NCBI GenBank assembly: GCA_903939845.1
Contig: CAJAIJ010000018.1
Coordinates: 1-64,000 of the forward strand
Direction: 5' to 3'
Length of the DNA: 64,000 nt
Source of the DNA: an uncultured Solirubrobacterales bacterium
Lineage (GTDB): Bacteria; Actinomycetota; Thermoleophilia; Solirubrobacterales; 70-9
The position numbers and the translations under genes were made by a program. Below the pieces are notes generated by a model that saw nothing but the letters and a program-made list of their open reading frames with translations, was not told the origin of the DNA and made no database searches. This document shows, piece by piece, positions 17,913 to 26,822 of the stretch; within the stretch, counting starts at the first letter, position 1, and every line of letters begins with the position of its first letter.

Positions 17913-18781
17913 CGCTCGCCATCCCTGCCGGCCATGTCCCGATCCTCGATCTGTCTGATCATCATCGCTGCCCGGTAGTTCCTCTGAAGCATCCGATCCG
18001 AGAGAGGCATCAGCAGGCCGCGGAGATAGAACGGGATCTTCCAGATCCAGGGCTCGATCACGGTCGGTCTTCCTTCGGCGATCCCGTCAACCAGCGCCCG
18101 GGCGGCCTTCCCGACAGGGATCGGTCTGGTCAGGAGGCCCGGCGCGACCTCGCGTCTGAAATCGTCAGCGATCGGGTTGTCGAACACCTCACCGATCAGG
18201 CCTGTCTCGACGTAGCCGAAGAAGGCCGTCGTCACTCCTGCTCCATGGGAGGCAAGCTCGACCCCCAGCCCCCGACCGAAGGCCTCGACGGCAGACTTCG
18301 ATACGGCGTAGCTCGAGTTCAGGACCCCGTTCACATGGGAGTAGGACGAGGCGATCAGGACGACCCGTCCGCGATTGGCAACAACTTCCGGAAGACCCGC
18401 CTTGACGGTTCTGAACACCCCGCTGAGATTCACCTTCACGACCGCCTCCCACCGCTCGGGATCCAGGGCCCTGGTGGTCGTCTTCGGGGGTGTGATCCCG
18501 GCGTTGGCGACCACGAAGTCGACCTTTCCGAACCTCTCGCGGGTCGTGGCCACGGCTGACTCCATCGCCGAGAGGTCGGTCACATCGGCCGGTATCCCGA
18601 GGGCGGCGTCACCCAGTGCGGCGGCTGCCGTCTCGACCTCCGAGGGATCGAGGTCGACCAGGGCCACCGCGGCTCCGCGATCGATCGCGATCCGGGCCGT
18701 CTCGAGTCCGATTCCCCTGGCGGCGCCCGTAATCAGAAAGACCTTGCCGGCGAGGTCCCCCGTAAGGTCGTTGAAGGCCAT
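17909..18781 (-). CDS. Short-chain dehydrogenase/reductase, paralogue of its neighbour
   Basis: A 290-aa classical SDR with TGAARGIG, VVANAGIT, and catalytic Ser, Tyr and Lys in ASSYSHVNG and SSYAVSKSA. Both proteins share the block NGVLNSSYA, the VDLD/CDLD cofactor region and the aromatic C-terminal extension (WIWKIPFYLRGLLMPL), so they look like an old tandem duplication. NAD(H) preference is likely. The ATG at 18781 has a TAACCT box 6 nt upstream and no Shine-Dalgarno. It is transcribed away from ileS across a 47-bp gap. Confidence 0.9.
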   Translation of the reverse strand: MAFNDLTGDLAGKVFLITGAARGIGLETARIAIDRGAAVALVDLDPSEVETAAAALGDAALGIPADVTDLSAMESAVATTRERFGKVDFVVANAGITPPKTTTRALDPERWEAVVKVNLSGVFRTVKAGLPEVVANRGRVVLIASSYSHVNGVLNSSYAVSKSAVEAFGRGLGVELASHGAGVTTAFFGYVETGLIGEVFDNPIADDFRREVAPGLLTRPIPVGKAARALVDGIAEGRPTVIEPWIWKIPFYLRGLLMPLSDRMLQRNYRAAMMIRQIEDRDMAGRDGER

Positions 18782-18787
18782 CGCGGC

Positions 18788-18793
18788 AGGTTA
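18788..18793 (-). promoter_or_regulatory. Leaderless -10 box of the SDR pair
   Basis: Read on the minus strand, TAACCT is followed by 6 nt and then the ATG at 18781. It lies in the same 47-bp gap as the ileS box. Confidence 0.6.
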
Positions 18794-18814
18794 TCGGCAG
18801 GGCGCCGCCACAGA

Positions 18815-18820
18815 TAGCAT
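18815..18820 (+). promoter_or_regulatory. Leaderless -10 box of ileS
   Basis: TAGCAT is followed by 8 nt and the ileS ATG at 18829, with no Shine-Dalgarno between. Confidence 0.6.
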
Positions 18821-18828
18821 CACCGACC

Positions 18829-21800
18829 ATGCCCTCGTTCAAGCCGGTAGACCCGAAGCAGTCCTTCCCGGAGATGGAAGAGGCGATCGCCCTTCGCTGG
18901 AAGGATGAGAACGTCTTCCGGCGCTCGGAGGAACAGCGGGCCGGGGCCGAGATCTGGAGCTTCTACGAAGGGCCCCCCACCGCGAACGGTCGCCCCGGTT
19001 CCCACCATGTGCTCTCGAGGGTGTTCAAGGACATCTACCCCCGCTACCGCACCATGCGCGGCTACCGGGTCCCCCGGAAGGCCGGCTGGGACTGCCACGG
19101 CCTGCCGGTCGAGCTCGAGGTCGAGAAGGAACTCGGGATCTCCTCGAAGCAGGAGATCGAGGACTACGGCATCGCCGAGTTCAACGCCAAATGCCGCGAG
19201 TCCGTGTTCACATATGTAGAGGAGTGGAACCGGCTGACCGAGCGGATCGGCTTCTGGATCGACCTCGACGACCCCTACGTGACCCTCGAAGACGACTACA
19301 TCGAGTCGGTCTGGTGGTCGCTGAAGAAGATGCATGACGAGGGCCTGCTCTACGAGGGCCACCGGGTGTCTCCTTACTGCCCCAGATGCGGCACCGCGCT
19401 CTCCTCCCACGAGGTCGCGCTCGGATACCGCGACGTGACCGACCCTTCCGTCTATGTCCGGTTCCCCCTCCTGGGTGACGACGGAAAGCCCGACGGCGAC
19501 TCGCTGCTGGTCTGGACCACCACTCCCTGGACGCTTCCCGGCAACTATGCGGTCGCGCTGAACCCGGGGGTCAATTACGTCCGGGTCGAAGAGGGCGGGG
19601 AGTCACTGATCCTGGCGGCCGATCTGGTCGAGAAGGTTTTCGGAGAGGGTCGAACACCTGACGGGAAGATCGATGCCGCTTCCCTGATCGGCCGGTCCTA
19701 CGCGGGTCCGGTGTTCGAGATGGCCGACGGTGGTTCGGGTGCCTTCGAGGTGATTGCCGGCGACTTCGTGACCACCGAAGACGGGACCGGCCTGGTCCAC
19801 ATTGCGCCTGCCTACGGTGAGGACGACTACCGGGTGGCGATCGAGAGCGGCCTCTACGACCCGGTGTCGGGCGAGACCCCGCTCTACAACCCGGTTGCCC
19901 CGGACGGCAGCTTCACCGAGCAGCTACCGGCCTTCGCCGGCAGGTTCGTGAAGGACGCCGAGGTGACCGCGGGCCTGATCGCCGAACTCGAGCGCAGGGG
20001 ACTGCTGTTCAGGTCCGAGGAATACGAGCACTCCTACCCCCACTGCTGGCGTTGTTCCACCCCGCTGCTCTACTACGCGAAGGCGAGTTGGTACATCGCC
20101 ACCTCCGGCGCCCGTGACCGGATGCTCGCCGGGAATGCCGACATCGGTTGGCACCCCGAACACATCCGCGACGGCAGGTTCGGCAAGTGGCTCGAGAACA
20201 ACATCGACTGGGCCCTGTCGAGGGACCGTTACTGGGGAACGCCCCTCCCGATCTGGGAGTGCGACGCCGAGGGCTGTGACGAGACGGTCTGCATCGGCTC
20301 GGTCGAACAGCTCCGCGATCTGGCCGGCGAGGTTCCGGACGACCTGCACCGTCCATGGATCGACGAAGTGACCTGGGCCTGCGAGTGCGGCGGGCGCATG
20401 AAGAGGGTCGAATCGGTGATCGACACCTGGTACGACTCGGGCGCGATGCCGTTCGCCCAGTTCCACTACCCGTTCGAGAATCGGGAGGAGTTCGAGGAAC
20501 GGTTCCCGGCCGACTTCATCTGCGAGGCGATCGATCAGACGCGAGGGTGGTTCTACACACTGCTTGCCGAGTCGACCCTCCTCTTCGACCAACCGGCCTA
20601 TCTCAACTGCGTCTGCCTGGGCCTGATCCTCGATGCCGAGGGTCAGAAGATGTCGAAGAGCAAGGGCAACGTCGTCACCCCCTGGGAGGTCCTGGACCGG
20701 TTCGGAGCGGATGCCTTCAGGTGGTATCTGTTCACGGCGCAGCAGCCCTGGTCCGGCTACCGGTTCTCGATGGACGCCATCTCCGAAGCACTCCGGAGCT
20801 TCTTACTTACCCTCTGGAACACCTACTCGTTCTGGGTGCTCTACGCCAATGCCGACGGGGTCGGATCTTCCGTTCCCCCGGGGCCTCCCGCCGAGGCATC
20901 GGATCTCGATCGTTGGGCGCTCTCGAGGCTCCAGGCGACCACCGAGGCCGTCACCCGACAGATGGACGAATTCGATTGCACTGCGGCAGGCCGGGAGATC
21001 GCAGCCTACGTCGAGGAACTCTCCAACTGGTACGTGAGGCTTTCCCGCCGCAGGTTCTGGGAGGGCGACCGGGCGGCCTTCAAAACCCTGAGGCACTGCC
21101 TGGTCGAGGTCTCGAAGCTGCTCGCACCGTTCACGCCCTTCATCGCCGATGAGATCTACTCGAACCTGGTCGGAGGAGACGACGGCGCGTTCGGGGATCT
21201 TCCGGACTCCGTCCATCTCGCCGACTTCCCCGAGCCCGATTCATCCCTTCGGGACGAGGGCCTCGAGGCAGCGATGGAGGCAGCCCGCAGGACGGTCGAG
21301 CTCGGGCGGGCAGGACGGGCACAGGCCGGCGCAAAGGTCCGCCAGCCCCTGCGCCGTGCCGTGATCGTCGCAACCGAGGCCGAAAGGATCCAGATCGAGG
21401 CCCAGTCCGAGCTGATCAGGTCGGAGCTGAACGTCAGGGAGCTCGAGTTCGTCTCGGATCAATCCGACCTGGTCAGCCACTCGGTCAAGCCGAACTTCCG
21501 AACGCTGGGACCGAAGTTCGGCAAGGAGATGCCACTGGTCGCTGCGGCGGTAGGAGCACTCGATCCCGATCATGTCGTCGAAGCGATCGAGGGTGATCGG
21601 ACGGTCGGGATCAACGTCGGCGGGACAGACCACACTCTGGCCCCCGAGGACCTGCTGCTGGAGATGGAGCCGCTCGACGGCTATCAGGTCGAGGCCCAGG
21701 CCGGACACGCGGTCGCTCTGGCCCTGGACCTCGACGATGAGCTGATCAGGGAGGGCCTGGCCAGAGAGATCGTTCACGCGGTCCAGAATGGCCGACGCAA

Positions 21801-22038
21801 CGCCGGCCTCGAGATCACGGACCGGATCGGGCTGGATCTCGGCGGGGACGAGCGGCTGGTCGAGGCAGCCCGGGAACACACCTCCTACATCTCCGACGAA
21901 GTGCTTGCGACTTCGGTCACCTTCGACGGCGGCTCGGGAGATACGAGCGAGACGGTCCAGGTCGACGGTATGGACCTCGTGATCGGGATCGGCAAGACCG
22001 CTTGCCCCGGCCCGGCAGGGACTCCGGCGAGCCCTTGA
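18829..22038 (+). CDS. ileS: Isoleucyl-tRNA synthetase, type 2
   Basis: A 1069-aa class I aminoacyl-tRNA synthetase that charges tRNA-Ile. The HIGH box reads GSHH in ANGRPGSHHVLSR, and the second signature is KMSKS (607-611) in EGQKMSKSKGN. The editing-domain start (CHGLPVELEVEK), the WYDSGAMP segment and a long C-terminal anticodon-binding region are present. Length and the HIGH variant fit the eukaryote-like type 2 enzymes, which are generally less sensitive to mupirocin than type 1. The start ATG has a leaderless-type box. The stop codon overlaps the TTG start proposed for the next gene. Confidence 0.96.
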   Translation: MPSFKPVDPKQSFPEMEEAIALRWKDENVFRRSEEQRAGAEIWSFYEGPPTANGRPGSHHVLSRVFKDIYPRYRTMRGYRVPRKAGWDCHGLPVELEVEKELGISSKQEIEDYGIAEFNAKCRESVFTYVEEWNRLTERIGFWIDLDDPYVTLEDDYIESVWWSLKKMHDEGLLYEGHRVSPYCPRCGTALSSHEVALGYRDVTDPSVYVRFPLLGDDGKPDGDSLLVWTTTPWTLPGNYAVALNPGVNYVRVEEGGESLILAADLVEKVFGEGRTPDGKIDAASLIGRSYAGPVFEMADGGSGAFEVIAGDFVTTEDGTGLVHIAPAYGEDDYRVAIESGLYDPVSGETPLYNPVAPDGSFTEQLPAFAGRFVKDAEVTAGLIAELERRGLLFRSEEYEHSYPHCWRCSTPLLYYAKASWYIATSGARDRMLAGNADIGWHPEHIRDGRFGKWLENNIDWALSRDRYWGTPLPIWECDAEGCDETVCIGSVEQLRDLAGEVPDDLHRPWIDEVTWACECGGRMKRVESVIDTWYDSGAMPFAQFHYPFENREEFEERFPADFICEAIDQTRGWFYTLLAESTLLFDQPAYLNCVCLGLILDAEGQKMSKSKGNVVTPWEVLDRFGADAFRWYLFTAQQPWSGYRFSMDAISEALRSFLLTLWNTYSFWVLYANADGVGSSVPPGPPAEASDLDRWALSRLQATTEAVTRQMDEFDCTAAGREIAAYVEELSNWYVRLSRRRFWEGDRAAFKTLRHCLVEVSKLLAPFTPFIADEIYSNLVGGDDGAFGDLPDSVHLADFPEPDSSLRDEGLEAAMEAARRTVELGRAGRAQAGAKVRQPLRRAVIVATEAERIQIEAQSELIRSELNVRELEFVSDQSDLVSHSVKPNFRTLGPKFGKEMPLVAAAVGALDPDHVVEAIEGDRTVGINVGGTDHTLAPEDLLLEMEPLDGYQVEAQAGHAVALALDLDDELIREGLAREIVHAVQNGRRNAGLEITDRIGLDLGGDERLVEAAREHTSYISDEVLATSVTFDGGSGDTSETVQVDGMDLVIGIGKTACPGPAGTPASP

Positions 22039-23060
22039 CCCACGGCTTGATCGACCGTGCCCTGGGACTGGGTGTCGTCCCCGACGGTCTCGTCCGGAAG
22101 GCAGCCCGACGGGCAGCCAGGTCGCGAATCTCACGGGAGCTGGAGGGCGGGATCGAGGCCCAGCAGGAGCGCCTCAACGACCTGATCATCCGGATGTCGA
22201 CCGGGCCGATCGCCGAGAAGGCCGACTCGGCCAATACCCAGCACTACGAGGTTCCCAGTTCCTTCTTCCGGACCTTCCTGGGACCCCACCTCAAATACAG
22301 CGCCTGTTACTGGCCGACCGCAACGACGACCCTCTCCGAGGCCGAGGAATACACCCTCGATCTCTGCTGTCGACGAGCCGGGATCGTCGACGGGATGGAC
22401 CTGCTCGACCTCGGGTGCGGCTGGGGCTCGATGTCCCTCTGGATGGCCGAACATTTCCCGGGCTCGAGAATCGTGGCGGTTTCGAACTCGTCCACCCAGA
22501 AGGCCTCGATCGAGAAGGATGCCGATCGACGGGGCCTGACCAACATCGAGGTCGTGACCGCCGACATCAACGATTTCGAACCGGGCCGCAAGTTCGACCG
22601 GGTCATCTCGATCGAGATGTTCGAACACCTCCGGAACTGGGATCTACTGCTCGGGAGAATCGCCTCATGGCTCGAGCCGGGAGGGCGGCTGTTCGTCCAT
22701 GTCTTCTCCCACCGGAGGTTCGCCTACCGGTTCACCGACTCCTGGTTCGCCGACCGCTTCTTCACGGCTGGAACGATGCCGTCACAGGAGCTGATGCTCT
22801 GGTTCCAGAGGGCGATGAGGGTCGAGCGCCGCTGGGATTTCGACGGGACCCACTACGCCCGGACCCTGGAGGCGTGGCTCGACCGGCTCGACTCGAACCC
22901 CAACGATGCGCTCGGAACGCTCCCCGGCAGCTCACGCGAAAGAAGGACCGCTCTGGCACAGTGGCGCGTCTTCCTGATGGCGGCAGCCGAGACCTGGGCC
23001 TTCAACCAGGGACAGGACTGGACGGTGAGCCACTACCTGCTCGCCCCCCGAAACGACTGA
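22035..23060 (+). CDS. Cyclopropane-fatty-acyl-phospholipid synthase-like methyltransferase
   Basis: A 341-aa SAM-dependent methyltransferase of the CFA synthase/mycolic acid cyclopropane synthase group. The region HYEVPSSFFRTFLG precedes the SAM-binding motif LLDLGCGWGS (about residue 125). These enzymes methylenate or methylate unsaturated acyl chains in membrane lipids. The substrate is not known here. No ATG is available. I chose the TTG at 22035 because it overlaps the ileS stop codon (TTGA) and gives a normal N-terminus. An in-frame TTG at 22002, inside ileS, is less likely. Confidence 0.83.
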   Translation: MTHGLIDRALGLGVVPDGLVRKAARRAARSRISRELEGGIEAQQERLNDLIIRMSTGPIAEKADSANTQHYEVPSSFFRTFLGPHLKYSACYWPTATTTLSEAEEYTLDLCCRRAGIVDGMDLLDLGCGWGSMSLWMAEHFPGSRIVAVSNSSTQKASIEKDADRRGLTNIEVVTADINDFEPGRKFDRVISIEMFEHLRNWDLLLGRIASWLEPGGRLFVHVFSHRRFAYRFTDSWFADRFFTAGTMPSQELMLWFQRAMRVERRWDFDGTHYARTLEAWLDRLDSNPNDALGTLPGSSRERRTALAQWRVFLMAAAETWAFNQGQDWTVSHYLLAPRND

Positions 23061-23087
23061 GGCGGCCTGGCCGGTCCGCCCGTTTCG

Positions 23088-23267
23088 TCAGGACGACTCG
23101 GGGTCCGGGATTATGAAATCGGTCTTTGCCGAATCGGAGAACTTCACCCAGCAGTGACCGCGCGGCGCCCCGGCCACTTCGACCAGGGCGTCCTCGATCC
23201 GCTTGGCTATCTCGGCCTTCTGCTCGTCCGACCTGCCCTCGAGCAGGTGGATCTCGACGAACGGCAC
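23088..23267 (-). CDS. 4-oxalocrotonate tautomerase-like small protein
   Basis: A 59-aa protein, too short for many gene finders. It begins MPFVEIHLLEGR, so after Met removal Pro becomes the N-terminal residue, the catalytic base of 4-oxalocrotonate tautomerase-like enzymes. Length and the beta-alpha-beta pattern (EQKAEIAKRIEDALVEV helix) fit the 4-OT subfamily. The GTG start lies 6 nt after the trxA stop codon on the same strand, so it is probably the second gene of a trxA transcript. Substrate unknown; many such proteins are promiscuous. It is convergent with the methyltransferase gene. Confidence 0.78.
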   Translation of the reverse strand: MPFVEIHLLEGRSDEQKAEIAKRIEDALVEVAGAPRGHCWVKFSDSAKTDFIIPDPESS

Positions 23268-23273
23268 CGCTAC

Positions 23274-23603
23274 TCAGGCGCCGAGGACGGGATCGAGCTG
23301 CTCGAGAAGCTTCCGCTTCGGCATCGCCCCGACCATCTTGCCGACCATGTTGCCGTCCTTGAACAGCACCATCGTCGGGATCGACATCACCTCGAACTGG
23401 GCGGCCGTCTGCTGGTTGTCGTCGACGTTGACGCTGACTACCCGAATGTCGTCACGCTCGTCGTTGATTTCCTCGAGGACCGGAGTCAGTACTCGGCAGG
23501 GACCGCACCACGGTGCCCAGAAGTCGACCAGTGTGGCTCCGGGCTGGTCGATCACGTCGGACTGGAAGGAAGCGTCTGTAACTTCGGGAAGGCTGCCTGA
23601 CAT
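23274..23603 (-). CDS. trxA: Thioredoxin
   Basis: A 109-aa thioredoxin with the redox motif WCGPC in FWAPWCGPCRVL and the cis-Pro loop in SIPTMVLFKDG, both as in canonical TrxA. It reduces protein disulfides in the cytoplasm and can donate electrons to enzymes such as APS reductase, which is encoded at 48.6 kb. AGGAG is well placed before the ATG. A complete promoter with a 17-bp spacer lies upstream. Confidence 0.95.
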   Translation of the reverse strand: MSGSLPEVTDASFQSDVIDQPGATLVDFWAPWCGPCRVLTPVLEEINDERDDIRVVSVNVDDNQQTAAQFEVMSIPTMVLFKDGNMVGKMVGAMPKRKLLEQLDPVLGA

Positions 23604-23651
23604 CGTTTTGGTCTCCTGATCGGTTCGGGTCTCTGGACCCCGGGGACGATA

Positions 23652-23664
23652 ACCGCTGAGCGGT
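23652..23664. promoter_or_regulatory. 13-bp palindrome in the trxA leader
   Basis: ACCGCTGAGCGGT is a perfect inverted repeat around a central G, lying between the trxA -10 box and its start codon. It could be an operator or a small leader hairpin. No regulator is suggested by sequence alone. Confidence 0.35.
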
Positions 23665-23675
23665 CACCTCGACAC

Positions 23676-23704
23676 ACTATACAAAATGAAGTGAGGTGAT
23701 GCAA
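23676..23704 (-). promoter_or_regulatory. Promoter of trxA
   Basis: On the minus strand TTGCAT (23704-23699), a 17-bp spacer and TATAGT (23681-23676) make one of the best housekeeping-type promoters seen in the window. Transcription would start about 65 nt before the trxA ATG, leaving a leader with a palindrome and a ribosome-binding site. The surrounding AT content is clearly above the local level. Confidence 0.65.
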
Positions 23705-23719
23705 GCAGGCCCTACCGGG

Positions 23720-24454
23720 TCAGGACTTGCGCTTGAGCCTGAGGGCCGGAACCCGCCAGATCGCCTCGACGACGATCGCCGGACCCATCTTCGACCGGCC
23801 CTCGACCCGTTCCGAGAAGACGATCGGCACCTCGACCACGGTCAGCCCGGCCTGGACTGCACGCCAGGTCAGCTCGACCTGGAACGAATAGCCGGCCGAT
23901 CCGATCGAGGCGAGGTCGATGATCCCGAGTGCACTCGCCCTCCAGCACTTGAAACCACCGGTCAGATCCCGCTGGGGAACACCGAGGATCGTCGACGAGT
24001 AGAGGCTCCCACCTCTGGAGAGGACTCTCCGCAGGGGTCCCCACTCTTCCACCGCTCCTCCCTCGACGTATCGCGAACCGATCACGAGATCGGCCCGCTC
24101 GGCCGCCCGGATCAGTTCAGGCAGGCTGGCCGGGTCATGCGAGAAATCGGCATCCATCTGGACCACCCTTGCGGCGCCGGCTTCGAGAGCCCGTTCGAAC
24201 CCGGCGATCAGGGCACCGCCGAGTCCGTCCTTGACCGGCCTGTGCAGGACTTCGACGAAATCCGAGGCGGCCGAAAGCCGGTCGAGGATCTCTCCGGTCC
24301 CGTCGGGCGAACCATCGTCGACGAAAAGGATCCGGTCACCGGGTTCGAGCCGTTCGGCAACGGCCTCCGCCATCGCCTCGACGTTCCCGGCCTCGTCGTA
24401 GGTCGGGATGACGACCCAGGTCGGACCGGATTCCGTTCCATCGATCTCCGACAC
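23720..24454 (-). CDS. Polyprenol-phosphate mannosyltransferase-like GT2
   Basis: A 244-aa family 2 glycosyltransferase like dolichol/polyprenol monophosphomannose synthase (Dpm1/Ppm1), which moves mannose or another hexose from a nucleotide sugar to polyprenyl phosphate. Motifs are VVIPTYDEAGN, FVDDGSPDGT, the metal-binding QMDADFSHD, and the LTGGFKCWR block. It has no C-terminal membrane helices, as in the soluble Dpm1 type. The GTG at 24454 is chosen because a TAGGCT box lies 7 nt upstream and it avoids overlap with the divergent polX gene. Lipid-linked sugars of this kind are donors for GT-C enzymes such as those proposed at 58-63 kb. Confidence 0.88.
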   Translation of the reverse strand: MSEIDGTESGPTWVVIPTYDEAGNVEAMAEAVAERLEPGDRILFVDDGSPDGTGEILDRLSAASDFVEVLHRPVKDGLGGALIAGFERALEAGAARVVQMDADFSHDPASLPELIRAAERADLVIGSRYVEGGAVEEWGPLRRVLSRGGSLYSSTILGVPQRDLTGGFKCWRASALGIIDLASIGSAGYSFQVELTWRAVQAGLTVVEVPIVFSERVEGRSKMGPAIVVEAIWRVPALRLKRKS

Positions 24455-24461
24455 GGACGGG

Positions 24462-24467
24462 AGCCTA
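24462..24467 (-). promoter_or_regulatory. Leaderless -10 box of the GT2 gene
   Basis: TAGGCT on the minus strand, then 7 nt, then the GTG at 24454. It was used to choose the start codon. Confidence 0.55.
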
Positions 24468-24514
24468 GCCGAGAGGCGAGCCTGCAGTCCGACCTCGACT
24501 ACCGGGTCCCTGCG

Positions 24515-24520
24515 TAACCT
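24515..24520 (+). promoter_or_regulatory. Leaderless -10 box of polX
   Basis: TAACCT, then 7 nt, then the GTG at 24528. The two divergent boxes lie in a 73-bp gap. Confidence 0.55.
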
Positions 24521-24527
24521 TCGGCGG

Positions 24528-26240
24528 GTGACCAACGCCGAGATAGCTGCAGCCCTCGACGAGCTCGCCGTTCTCTACCAACTCGACGGCGCGGATCGTT
24601 ACCGGGTGCTCGCGTATGTCAACTCGGCCCGCACGATCAAGTCAGAGGGTCGGTCGGTCGAGGAGATGGCCCGCGAGGGGACGGTCACCGACCTGCCCGG
24701 GGTCGGCAAGACCCTCGAGGAGAAGATCCTGGCCCTGATCGACACCGGGGAGATCCCGGCAGCCGCGAAGCTCAAGGAGAAGATCCCGCCCGGACTGATC
24801 GAGATCAACCGGATCCCGGGTCTCGGGCCGAAGACGGTCAGGAGGCTCCACGACGAACTCGGAGTGGACGGACCGGATGACCTTCGAAAAGCGGCCGAGG
24901 CCGGCAAGGTGCGGGAGCTGAAGGGGCTCGGACCGAAGGTCGAGGAGAAGATCCTGGCGGGGCTGGACCGGCTCGAGGCCGAGCCGGAGGGACCGGCGCG
25001 AAAGCGCCTGGACGAAGTGCTCCCGGTTGCGGTCGAGCTGGTCGAGGCCCTCCGTGCGGAGCCGGCCTGCGACCGGGCCGAGATCGCCGGTTCGGCACGC
25101 AGGTGGGCCGACACCTGCAAGGACATCGACCTGATCGCGACCTCGGATGATCCGACGGCTCTCTCGACCGCGATCTCCCGGCACCCCTCGATCGCCGAAC
25201 CGGGGAACCCGGGCGAGAACGGGGTGAAGCTGGTCACCCACTCCGGGATCGGGGTCGACGTCAGGATCGTCGCCCCGGACGCCTACGGCAACCTGCTCCA
25301 GCACTTCACCGGTTCGGCCGCCCACAACACGGAACTCCGGGAGGCGGCCGTGGCCGCTGGCCTCCACGTCTCCGAGCACGGGATCACCTCGGACGACACC
25401 GGGGAGACCGAACGCTTCGCGACCGAGGAAGAGGTCTACGAGAGGCTGGGTTACGAGTTCATAGTGCCGGAGCTGAGGGAGGGCCGGGGCGAGCTAGAAG
25501 CAGCCCGCGAGGGCCGCCTTCCGAACCTGGTCACGAGGGAGATGATCAAGGGCGACCTCCACTCCCACACCACTCTTTCCGACGGGAAGGCCACCCTCGA
25601 AGAGATGGCAGAGGCCGCGATCGATCTGGGCTACGCCTACCTGGCGCTGACCGACCACTCCGCCTCACACGGGTTCGGGAACAACGTCACTGCCGAACGC
25701 CTCTGGAAGAGGATCGAGGAGGTGCGGGAATTCAATGAAGCCCTGGAAGGAAACGACTTCCGGCTGCTGGTCGGATCCGAGGTCAACATCGGGACCGACG
25801 GAGCGCTCGACTACGACGACGACCTGCTGGCCGAGCTCGACTGGGTGATCGCCTCGATCCACACCTCGTTCCGTGACGATGCCGAGTTCATGACCTCGAG
25901 GATGATCGCGGCAATCGAGCACTCCGAAGTCGACTGCATCGGCCACCCGACCGGGCGACTCCTGACCAGGCGCGATCCCTACCCGTTGGACATCGAGAAG
26001 GTGATCGAGGCGGCTGCGGCCAGCGACACCGCAATGGAGATCAACGGCAACCCCCACCGACGCGACCTCTCTGACGTCCATGCCCGCCTGGCTGCCGAGG
26101 CCGGGGTGAAGATCGTGCTCAACACCGACGCCCATGCTCCCGTCCACTTCGACTTCATGGTCTACGCGGTCGCCACGGCCCGACGGGCATGGCTGGAGCC
26201 GAACGACGTGCTCAACACCGGGCCGTGGTGGAAGGACTGA
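24528..26240 (+). CDS. polX: Family X DNA polymerase with PHP domain
   Basis: A 570-aa PolX, an enzyme of gap-filling DNA repair with 3'-5' exonuclease activity in its PHP domain. In order: helix-hairpin-helix segments (GVGKTLEEKI, PGLGPKTVRRL, KGLGPKVEEKI), the nucleotidyltransferase signature GSARR followed by DIDL, and a C-terminal PHP domain from about 340 with DLHSHTTLSDG, LTDHSASHG, GSEVNIG, DCIGHPTGR and NTDAH. All expected PHP metal ligands seem present, so the nuclease should be active. An open frame extends upstream, but the GTG at 24528 begins the standard N-terminus and has a leaderless box. Confidence 0.94.
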   Translation: MTNAEIAAALDELAVLYQLDGADRYRVLAYVNSARTIKSEGRSVEEMAREGTVTDLPGVGKTLEEKILALIDTGEIPAAAKLKEKIPPGLIEINRIPGLGPKTVRRLHDELGVDGPDDLRKAAEAGKVRELKGLGPKVEEKILAGLDRLEAEPEGPARKRLDEVLPVAVELVEALRAEPACDRAEIAGSARRWADTCKDIDLIATSDDPTALSTAISRHPSIAEPGNPGENGVKLVTHSGIGVDVRIVAPDAYGNLLQHFTGSAAHNTELREAAVAAGLHVSEHGITSDDTGETERFATEEEVYERLGYEFIVPELREGRGELEAAREGRLPNLVTREMIKGDLHSHTTLSDGKATLEEMAEAAIDLGYAYLALTDHSASHGFGNNVTAERLWKRIEEVREFNEALEGNDFRLLVGSEVNIGTDGALDYDDDLLAELDWVIASIHTSFRDDAEFMTSRMIAAIEHSEVDCIGHPTGRLLTRRDPYPLDIEKVIEAAAASDTAMEINGNPHRRDLSDVHARLAAEAGVKIVLNTDAHAPVHFDFMVYAVATARRAWLEPNDVLNTGPWWKD

Positions 26241-26273
26241 GGGGAAGAGGACTCCTGGATCCGGAGGCCGATC

Positions 26274-26822
26274 TCAAAGGGTCGTGAAGCCCGGGGATCG
26301 AATCAGCTTTACCGGCCTCAACGCAGAACCGGACTCGACGAGGAAACGGACGCCATCCCTCCCCTCGATCGCCAGCACCGCCGACTCCCGGTTGCGCCAG
26401 GCCAATGCGACCAGAAGCGCATAACCCGATCCGATCACCGCAACCTCGGGCAGGAAGATCCCGAGCCCGCCGGCGATCACCACGGCGACCAGGATCGGCC
26501 AGAGCCTGGCCAGCGCGATCCGGCCCGGGGCGGGTAGCGAGACGCCGGGGCCGCCCGGACCCACCGTCCGGGCCTCGGCAAGAGTCCTGCGAACTCCTTC
26601 GGCGACCCGGCCGGCCGAGCCCGAGACGGTTCCGATCACCGCTGCAGCGATCCACCAGACGACGGCCACGGTGACGATCAGCCCGTCGGCACCTGCCCGC
26701 TGGATACCGATCACCGAAACTGCGGCCAACGCGGTCGCTGCGCCGGCGACGAGGAAGACGGTGGATCTCAGCAGCTCCGAGTAGGGCACCTGCCCGGGGA
26801 CCTCCTCAGGACGATTCCCCAA
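26274..26822 (-). CDS. Small integral membrane protein, unknown
   Basis: A 182-aa protein with about four hydrophobic segments: 19-40, 48-66, and two between about 105 and 145. The tail is short and soluble. I do not recognise the family. Its start lies inside the end of the trehalose-phosphatase gene (17-bp overlap, same strand), so it is probably translated from the same message. It is convergent with polX. No catalytic or binding motif is visible. Confidence 0.7.
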   Translation of the reverse strand: MGNRPEEVPGQVPYSELLRSTVFLVAGAATALAAVSVIGIQRAGADGLIVTVAVVWWIAAAVIGTVSGSAGRVAEGVRRTLAEARTVGPGGPGVSLPAPGRIALARLWPILVAVVIAGGLGIFLPEVAVIGSGYALLVALAWRNRESAVLAIEGRDGVRFLVESGSALRPVKLIRSPGFTTL

